From positions 186,001-250,000 of the forward strand of contig CALUMK010000001.1 of NCBI GenBank assembly GCA_944321735.1: DNA of 64,000 nucleotides, in the 5' to 3' direction. The notes beneath the pieces were generated by a model. It worked only from the letters and a program-made list of their open reading frames with translations. It ran no database searches and was not told the origin of the DNA. A program made the position numbers and the translations under genes. Positions 59,309-64,000 of this stretch are shown here, piece by piece. Each line of letters starts with the position of its first letter. Position 1 is the first letter of the stretch. Source of the DNA: an uncultured Bacteroidales bacterium (GTDB lineage: Bacteria > Bacteroidota > Bacteroidia > Bacteroidales > P3).

Positions 59309-59813
59309 TGCTCATTTCTTTCGCGCTCTCAATCCCTGATTGGAGCGTTTCCTGCATGATAGGCCAGAACTGGTAGGTAGTGCGTTCCAGGAAGCGGAAA
59401 GAGAGGGAGGCATCCCGTTTTTCCTTGGTCAGAATCTGTTCTTCGGGGTCTATCTTGTTCCAGAAATAAATCATCACGCTCAGGATGACGAATACTTTGC
59501 CGAAACTGATGATTAGTCCGCCTAGGCGGTTGAACAGCCCCAAGGATGATCGGTTCGCCCAATGGCTTAGCACCCGTCCTAAGAAATAAAGCCCGATGGC
59601 GACTCCGGCGAACATGATGACGAAACAGATGATATTGGCGTATTTCCCTTGAATGGAAAACCATTGGCCTACCAAATGGGAGAAGCGGAGCGAAACGAAT
59701 ACGCCGGCTACCAAGGCCAGCAATGAAAGCACCTCCATCACCAAGCCGTTTTTGGCTCCCTTGATTCCGCACCAGATTAAAGGGACCAAGATGATCAGGT
59801 CCAAGAAATTCAT
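59298..59813 (-). CDS. CvpA family membrane protein
   Basis: A small membrane protein of 171 residues with four hydrophobic segments, beginning MNFLDLIILVPLIWCGIKGAKNGLVMEVLSLLALVAGVFVSLRF. This opening is typical of CvpA (colicin V production protein), a family linked to envelope stress tolerance but of unknown mechanism. ATGs at 59828 and 59822 are in frame, but conserved sequence begins at 59813. The final Ser-Ser-Gly-Val-stop is encoded by repeat copy D. It is the last gene after mlaEF on this strand (84 bp gap). Confidence 0.85.
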   Translation of the reverse strand: MNFLDLIILVPLIWCGIKGAKNGLVMEVLSLLALVAGVFVSLRFSHLVGQWFSIQGKYANIICFVIMFAGVAIGLYFLGRVLSHWANRSSLGLFNRLGGLIISFGKVFVILSVMIYFWNKIDPEEQILTKEKRDASLSFRFLERTTYQFWPIMQETLQSGIESAKEMSSGV

Positions 59814-59912
59814 CGAAGGCATAGTCATCGGTTTTGTATGGGACTTTTGTATATGGTAATGTGCTGAAAATGTATCTAATTTTGTGTTTTCTTTTCCACT
59901 GTTCAGGAGCTT

Positions 59913-60734
59913 TCAATTTCCGGCGGCTTTCTGGATAATCCTGTGGCTGTGCAGCAATCGTTTGGTCAGCTCGGAAGCTTCCATGAAATGGATGATTTCC
60001 GGATTGTCGGTATCGAGGATGCTTTTCCCATTACCCTGCCACCAGAGTTTTCCTTCGTAGATAAAGTTCACCGTATCACCGATTTTTAGCACGGAATTCA
60101 TATCGTGGGTATTGACCACGGTTGTGATTTGGTATTCCTTGGTGATTTCCGAGATAAGGCTGTCTATCAGTTCCGAAGTCCTGGGATCGAGGCCCGAATT
60201 GGGCTCATCGCAAAACAGGTAACGGGGTTCTACGGCAATGGCGCGGGCGATGGCGACCCTTTTGCGCATCCCGCCGCTCAGTTCCGAGGGCCAGAGTTTG
60301 CCAGCACCTTTCAGGTCGACTCGTTCGAGGCATTCTTGGGCACGTTTGAGCTTTTCCCGACGGCTTTTCTTGGTGAACATGTCCATCGGGAAAATCACAT
60401 TGTCTAAAACGCTCATCGAGTCGAATAGAGCTCCGCCTTGAAATACCATCCCGATTTCCCGCCGGATGGCGGTCAGCATTTTCTCGCTGTTCTTTTCAGC
60501 ATCGGTCTTGTGCAAGGACTGGCTTCCCGCATGGGCTGCGAAGTTCCGGCCGTCGAACAGGATTTCTCCGCTATCGGGAGTCAGCAGGCCTACCATCAAC
60601 TTCATCAGGACGGTTTTTCCCGAACCGCTTTGCCCGATAATCAGGTTGCAGATGCCCGGTTCCAGTTTCAGATTGATATCGAAGAGGACTTGGCGGTTGC
60701 CGAAAAACTTATTGAGATGCCTGACTTCTATCAT
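59913..60734 (-). CDS. mlaF: ABC transporter ATPase, MlaF type
   Basis: The ATPase of a phospholipid/MCE transporter, 273 residues. Walker A GQSGSGKTVLMK (about 34-45), Q-loop GMVFQGGALFDSMSVLDNV (the Mla-family form), signature LSGGMRKRVAIARAI, Walker B YLFCDEPNSGLDP, and the switch His in VNTHDMNSV. An insertion of about 20 residues (AGSQSLHKTDAEKNSEKML) lies between Walker A and the Q-loop. It follows mlaE by 12 bp. The pair probably maintains outer-membrane lipid asymmetry; no mlaD (MCE) gene is found in this window. Confidence 0.93.
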   Translation of the reverse strand: MIEVRHLNKFFGNRQVLFDINLKLEPGICNLIIGQSGSGKTVLMKLMVGLLTPDSGEILFDGRNFAAHAGSQSLHKTDAEKNSEKMLTAIRREIGMVFQGGALFDSMSVLDNVIFPMDMFTKKSRREKLKRAQECLERVDLKGAGKLWPSELSGGMRKRVAIARAIAVEPRYLFCDEPNSGLDPRTSELIDSLISEITKEYQITTVVNTHDMNSVLKIGDTVNFIYEGKLWWQGNGKSILDTDNPEIIHFMEASELTKRLLHSHRIIQKAAGN

Positions 60735-60746
60735 TGCCGTTTGTGT

Positions 60747-61478
60747 TTACATCAACAGCTGGGTCAATACCAAGTTGGATAGGATAATCGCGATGCTGCT
60801 GTTGACTACCGCCTTGGTGCTGGCTTTGCCCACTTCAATGGCTCCTCCTTGCACGCTGTACCCGTAAAAAGACGATATGCTGCTGATAAAGAATGCAAAA
60901 ACAATAGTTTTGATGATGGCATAGACTAAGTCGAAATTATGCGGGAATGATTGGAGCCCGTAAATGAATTCGTAGGAAGACATGCCGCCGATGCTGATGC
61001 CCACGGCCCAGCCTCCGAACAAGGCCGCCACGATGCTGAGCATGATTAAGATAGGATTGAAAATCAGGCAGGCGATAATCTTGGGCTGGATCAAGTAACT
61101 AGCCGAATTCAGTCCCATCACTTCAATGGCATCGATTTGTTCGGTAATCCGCATCGTGCCTAACTGGGAGGCGATGTGCGATCCGATTTTCCCGGCAAGA
61201 ATCAGTCCGATGATGGTCGGAGCCAATTCCATGACAATGGCTTTCCGGGTGGCGAAGCCTACGGCATAGATGGGAATCCACGGGGAATCCATATTGATTT
61301 GGAGCTGTATCGTGATGGCAGCTCCGACGAAAATGGATACCAAAGAAACAATAGGGATGGAGTCGAATCCTAACTGATGTATTTCTTCCACAACCTGTTT
61401 CCAGAACAACTTGCGTTTTCCGGGGGGGCTGAAGACTTTTGCCATCAAGAGGAAATATCGGCCTATCGTGCTTATCAT
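60747..61478 (-). CDS. mlaE: ABC transporter permease, MlaE type
   Basis: An integral membrane permease of 243 residues for intermembrane lipid transport. Family-typical segments: SIPIVSLVSIFVGAAITIQLQ, FATRKAIVMELAPTIIGLILAGKIGSHIASQLGTMRITEQIDAIEVMGLN (the MlaE core motif), and the C-terminal SVQGGAIEVGKASTKAVVNSSIAIILSNLVLTQL. The ATG at 61478 is the first after the predicted transcript start (near 61528). mlaF follows after 12 bp, so the two are one operon. Confidence 0.94.
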   Translation of the reverse strand: MISTIGRYFLLMAKVFSPPGKRKLFWKQVVEEIHQLGFDSIPIVSLVSIFVGAAITIQLQINMDSPWIPIYAVGFATRKAIVMELAPTIIGLILAGKIGSHIASQLGTMRITEQIDAIEVMGLNSASYLIQPKIIACLIFNPILIMLSIVAALFGGWAVGISIGGMSSYEFIYGLQSFPHNFDLVYAIIKTIVFAFFISSISSFYGYSVQGGAIEVGKASTKAVVNSSIAIILSNLVLTQLLM

Positions 61479-61534
61479 GGCTATTAAAGGTTCAACGGGA
61501 ACTTTCCAACGCCCCGTTTGATGCAAATAGGCTG

Positions 61535-61542
61535 CAAATGTA
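61535..61542 (-). promoter_or_regulatory. mlaEF -7 box (TACATTTG)
   Basis: An exact TAnnTTTG match on the minus strand, 56 bp before the mlaE ATG. The region is divergent with the small lipoprotein gene. Confidence 0.55.
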
Positions 61543-61669
61543 GTAAGATTATGCTAACATGGATAGCACGTCCGTTTGTAAATTTTGTTATTTTCGCATT
61601 CTTCAAAAACGGGACGCAGGAAAGGATTCCCAATGTCCGAGGAAGTTCCGTCAGAAAAGACGAAAAAAG

Positions 61670-61930
61670 ATGAACAGAAGATACAAACGGCTGTTGTTGG
61701 CTATTTTGACAACGGGAGCCATGCTGAGTATGGTTTCGTGCAAATCCGGTTACTATTTCCCTGGCAGCAATGGGAAGCCTCGGAGGTCTGCCAGAGGCTG
61801 CGATTGCCCTACATATGTTGAAAACAAGGATGTCCGCGGTTTTACATCACCTGTCTTTCAATTACTTCCACCTGTAGAAGGTAATGAATCCGGGCTTCTT
61901 GTCTTGAATGAAGGTCTTGCAGTCGAATAA
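61670..61930 (+). CDS. Small lipoprotein
   Basis: An 86-residue predicted lipoprotein. A basic N-terminus (MNRRYKRLLL) is followed by a hydrophobic stretch and the lipobox LSMVSC (Cys24). The mature part has a short conserved-looking segment, YYFPGSNGKPRRSARGCDCPTYVENKDVRGF, which resembles tiny Bacteroidetes lipoproteins with a C-x-CP motif; no function is known. The last 89 bp overlap the 3' end of the convergent SprT-like gene, so the C-terminal 28 residues may be non-conserved. The ATG at 61670 is chosen because the signal peptide starts there. Confidence 0.65.
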   Translation: MNRRYKRLLLAILTTGAMLSMVSCKSGYYFPGSNGKPRRSARGCDCPTYVENKDVRGFTSPVFQLLPPVEGNESGLLVLNEGLAVE

Positions 61931-62735
61931 GAGGTTTCCCTTGTTCCAATATCAGGAACTCTTTTCCGTCAGCCCTTATCATGGTGTGTACGGGCAGTTC
62001 CCCTACGATAGCCATTCCCCGGGATAATACGGTTTCGGCATGCTGGAGTTTTTTTTCTTCCTGAAGTTCCTGTAGCATGGAAGCGATTCTCTGGCTTTCC
62101 TTTATTTCTGCCTGTTCTGTCTTTTGTTGTTTGATTTTTTGCAGCAGGTATTCTGCTTGGATGCCCATATAAGGAGCCGGAATCACGATGCCTTGGCGGA
62201 GAAGGTTCATATAGGTTTTAAAGAAGGCTTTTCTGTCTTTTCCGTAACGATGGCAGGCGTCTTCGAGGCGGCTTTCGAAGTAGGGCGAGGTTTTCATGAA
62301 ATACTCGTCGATCACATGCAGGATGTCGGCAGGGAAGATGCTGGTGGAGTGGAAAGGCGGGAAAAGTCGCTTGAAGTTCTCTTTCCATTCCCGTCCATGC
62401 GGATAGACCTCGTTGCCGTATTCTTTCCGGGTTATCAGATGCGCCCATTCGTGGATCAGGACAAAGAGAAGCGCATAAGGGTTCAAGTCCACTTGCAGGG
62501 ATATGGTGTGCAGGCTGTCGAAGCCATGAAGGTAGTCGGCTTCGGAACGTGCCTTGTGCTTGGGTGGGCAGTAATAGCCTAATACCCGGCTTTTCCGGGT
62601 CGAAAATGCCAAGCGTACCGCATCTTGCTGTAACAGTGCCAGGATTTTGGGTAGGGCGGCACTGATGATGAATGGCTTGAGTGCGGCATCCAGGTCTCGC
62701 TCGATTCGTATGGAGGTGTGTTTCGGTCCAGGCAT
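61842..62735 (-). CDS. SprT-like zinc metallopeptidase-type protein
   Basis: A 297-residue protein with a SprT-like core: the HExxH zinc motif HEWAH in LLFVLIHEWAHLITRKEYGNEVYPHGREWKENFKRLFP (about 105-140), where the second HG..W is also typical. Upstream, VLGYYCPPKHKARSEADYLHGFD looks like the beta-sheet part of the fold. A Gln/Glu-rich coiled-coil stretch (LLQKIKQQKTEQAEIKESQRIASMLQELQEEKK) follows, then a small C-terminal domain. SprT/Spartan-like proteins act on DNA-protein crosslinks or are uncharacterised, so the role here is open. The start at 62735 is just after a repeat-borne promoter; the mRNA may be almost leaderless. Confidence 0.8.
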   Translation of the reverse strand: MPGPKHTSIRIERDLDAALKPFIISAALPKILALLQQDAVRLAFSTRKSRVLGYYCPPKHKARSEADYLHGFDSLHTISLQVDLNPYALLFVLIHEWAHLITRKEYGNEVYPHGREWKENFKRLFPPFHSTSIFPADILHVIDEYFMKTSPYFESRLEDACHRYGKDRKAFFKTYMNLLRQGIVIPAPYMGIQAEYLLQKIKQQKTEQAEIKESQRIASMLQELQEEKKLQHAETVLSRGMAIVGELPVHTMIRADGKEFLILEQGKPLIRLQDLHSRQEARIHYLLQVEVIERQVM

Positions 62736-62744
62736 AACAAATGC

Positions 62745-62776
62745 CAAAGATAGTGAAAGTCGAGAGCAGAAGCAAA
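62745..62776 (-). promoter_or_regulatory. Promoter of the SprT-like gene, inside a repeat
   Basis: On the minus strand: TTTG (62776-62773), a 20-bp spacer, and TATCTTTG (62752-62745), 9 bp before the ATG at 62735. A second identical box pair with the same spacing is at 62826-62857. Confidence 0.72.
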
Positions 62777-62923
62777 GCTTGCTTTGATTCTGCCGAGACG
62801 CATCCTATCTTCGATGCGAAGCAATCAAAGATAGTGAAAGTCGAGAGCAGAAGCAAAGCTTGCTTTGATTCTGCCGAGACGCCTCCTATCTTCGGCGACA
62901 GCCAACGATAGTGAAAGTCGAGA
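62745..62923. repeat. Promoter-bearing palindromic repeats, tandem cluster
   Basis: Two full units (62745-62813 and 62826-62897) and a partial third (62903-62923). They are almost identical to each other and to the argS unit. Core: CAAAGATAGTGAAAGTCGAG, then central CAAAGC-TT-GCTTTG, ending TATCTTCG. Plus-strand boxes TTTG-N19-TATCTTCG (62783-62813 and 62864-62894) point toward the ABC exporter gene. Confidence 0.85.
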
Positions 62924-62986
62924 CTACGCCATAAAGATAGATTTGATTTTTCTTATTCCACCGGCATACAAATCGTGATTTATATC

Positions 62987-62994
62987 TAAATTTG
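62987..62994 (+). promoter_or_regulatory. ABC exporter -7 box (TAAATTTG)
   Basis: An exact TAnnTTTG match 71 bp before the ATG at 63066, in addition to the repeat-borne plus-strand boxes upstream. Confidence 0.5.
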
Positions 62995-63065
62995 CGCCTT
63001 TTAAAGGCTGTGTGGGGAAAGAGGGGATTTCGGAACTTTAGTTACAAGATTATAAGAGAAGGTAA

Positions 63066-64000
63066 ATGAAAGATATTCGTCGTCTGATTTCGTATATGGC
63101 TCGGTATCGGGGGCATGTGGCTCTTAATATCTTCTTTAACCTGCTCTATGTCCTCACATCTTTCTTTTCGATAGCCTTGGTGGCACCGTTTGTCTCGGTT
63201 TTGTTCGGCTTGGTGGACAATGCCGGGCAACTTCCGGCATTCCGTTTGGATCCGGATGTGCTGATACAGTATGCATATTATTATATAGGACAATTCCAGG
63301 TGCGGCATGGCATGATGTCAGGCCTGCTGTTGGTAGCAGCAGCTTTTGTTTTGGCTACTTTGATTTCCAATATTTTCCGGTATATCGCTTTTTATAACCT
63401 GGCTTATATCCGGAGCGGTATGCTGCGGGATCTTCGGCAGAATTTCTATGCCCATGTCCTGTATCTTCCATTGAGCTATTTTTCAGAGAAAAAGAAAGGT
63501 GATTTGTTGTCCCGGGTCAATATGGACATTCCGGATGTGGAATGGGCCATCGTGGCATCATTGCAAGGCATTATCATGGAACCCCTGTACGTGATCATGT
63601 TTGCCGTGGGCTTGTTCGCCTTGGATTACAAGTTGAGTTTGCTGGTGCTGCTGGCTTTTCCGATTATCCTGTATGTGATTGGAAAAGTGGGAAATCGGTT
63701 GAAAGCCCGTTCGGAAAAAGTGCAGGCCATGCTTGGACAGATGGTAAGCATGGTGGAAGAAGGCATCAATGGAATCAGGGTAATCAAATCGTTTAACTTG
63801 ATTGATGTGGTGGGACGTGGCTTTTCGGATTATAATAACCGGTATGTCAGAGCTTTGAATGGGGTGTACCGTAGAAGGGATCTTTCCGGTCCGCTAACGG
63901 AGATTCTGCTGGTTGCTGTCACGATGGGCGTTTTGGGTTTTGGCGGGACGAGAGTATTGTCCGGGCAGATGTCTCCGGATTTGTTTGTTTTGTATATTTT
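63066..64000 (+). CDS. ABC exporter (MsbA-like), N-terminal membrane part
   Basis: The first 311 codons of an ABC exporter; the ATPase domain lies beyond the window. It contains a type I exporter membrane domain: TM1 (HVALNIFFNLLYVLTSFFSIALVAPFVSVLF), a periplasmic loop of about 35 residues, TM2 (GLLLVAAAFVLATLISNIFRYIAFY), then the coupling region RQNFYAHVLYLPLSYFSEKKKGDLLSRVNMDIPDVEW, which is typical of MsbA/multidrug exporters. A lipid A flippase role is plausible, but this is inference. Several MsbA-like paralogues usually occur in Bacteroidetes. The start MKDIRRLISYMARYRG is the first in frame. Confidence 0.88.
   Translation, partial: MKDIRRLISYMARYRGHVALNIFFNLLYVLTSFFSIALVAPFVSVLFGLVDNAGQLPAFRLDPDVLIQYAYYYIGQFQVRHGMMSGLLLVAAAFVLATLISNIFRYIAFYNLAYIRSGMLRDLRQNFYAHVLYLPLSYFSEKKKGDLLSRVNMDIPDVEWAIVASLQGIIMEPLYVIMFAVGLFALDYKLSLLVLLAFPIILYVIGKVGNRLKARSEKVQAMLGQMVSMVEEGINGIRVIKSFNLIDVVGRGFSDYNNRYVRALNGVYRRRDLSGPLTEILLVAVTMGVLGFGGTRVLSGQMSPDLFVLYI

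Noticed and set aside
62745-62923. CRISPR array
   Set aside because: The repeats are palindromic units of about 70 bp with no unique spacers of uniform length and no cas genes; they carry promoter boxes instead.

Overview
The window looks like a chromosomal segment of an anaerobic Bacteroidales-type bacterium. The evidence is: an LpxC-FabZ fusion; T9SS type A sorting domains on two exported proteins; Rho with a long basic insertion; an RprXY-like two-component pair; many Bacteroidetes-type promoters (-7 box TAnnTTTG, sometimes with TTTG about 20 bp upstream); and a succinate-to-crotonyl-CoA operon like that of Porphyromonas and Odoribacter. Most genes are housekeeping. I see no phage, transposase, CRISPR array or rRNA. 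Species cannot be fixed from sequence alone.

Layout. 1-4.5 kb (minus): rho (cut by the edge), pfkA, topA. 4.8-11.6 kb (plus): T9SS cargo protein, small Cys-rich protein, uvrA, and one reading frame joining MurB to FolC. 11.7-20.7 kb (plus): YfcC-type carrier, aspartate kinase, RprX/RprY-like pair, beta-helix lipoprotein, lpxC/fabZ. 20.7-30.2 kb: AT-rich control region, XRE regulator, LolCE-like permease, clpX, pgi, DUF6913-like protein, dapA, argS. 30.2-37 kb: repeats, EamA transporter, crt-hbd, C10 peptidase, thiD-thiS, tRNA-Arg(CCG). 37-43 kb: DPP III, DUF1015 protein, ferredoxin-nitroreductase, divergent sigma factor. 43-50.3 kb (minus): araC-adaptor-RND-OMF efflux operon. 50.7 kb: tRNA-Gln(CTG). 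51-56.9 kb (minus): abfD-nifU-abfT-4hbD-sucD. 57.4-64 kb: phosphohexomutase, CvpA, mlaEF, small lipoprotein, SprT-like protein, and the 5' part of an ABC exporter.

Metabolic logic. The 51-57 kb operon encodes succinyl-CoA to succinate semialdehyde, 4-hydroxybutyrate, 4-hydroxybutyryl-CoA and crotonyl-CoA. The crt-hbd pair at 31.6-33.3 kb supplies the acetoacetyl-CoA branch to the same intermediate. Both fit butyrate formation, although butyryl-CoA dehydrogenase and the last step are not in the window. A NifU-type Fe-S protein sits inside the 4-hydroxybutyrate operon, directly after the [4Fe-4S] dehydratase gene.

The less ordinary content is mostly non-coding. (i) A dispersed palindrome of about 120 bp occurs in five places, mostly at gene 3' ends. 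(ii) A second palindromic repeat carries spaced -33 and -7 promoter boxes on both strands and lies upstream of argS, the SprT-like gene and the ABC exporter. (iii) A perfect palindrome overlaps the -7 box of the XRE regulator. (iv) Several genes appear to have leaderless or nearly leaderless mRNAs. The most notable coding feature is the MurB-FolC fusion with an internal ribosome-binding site and ATG.
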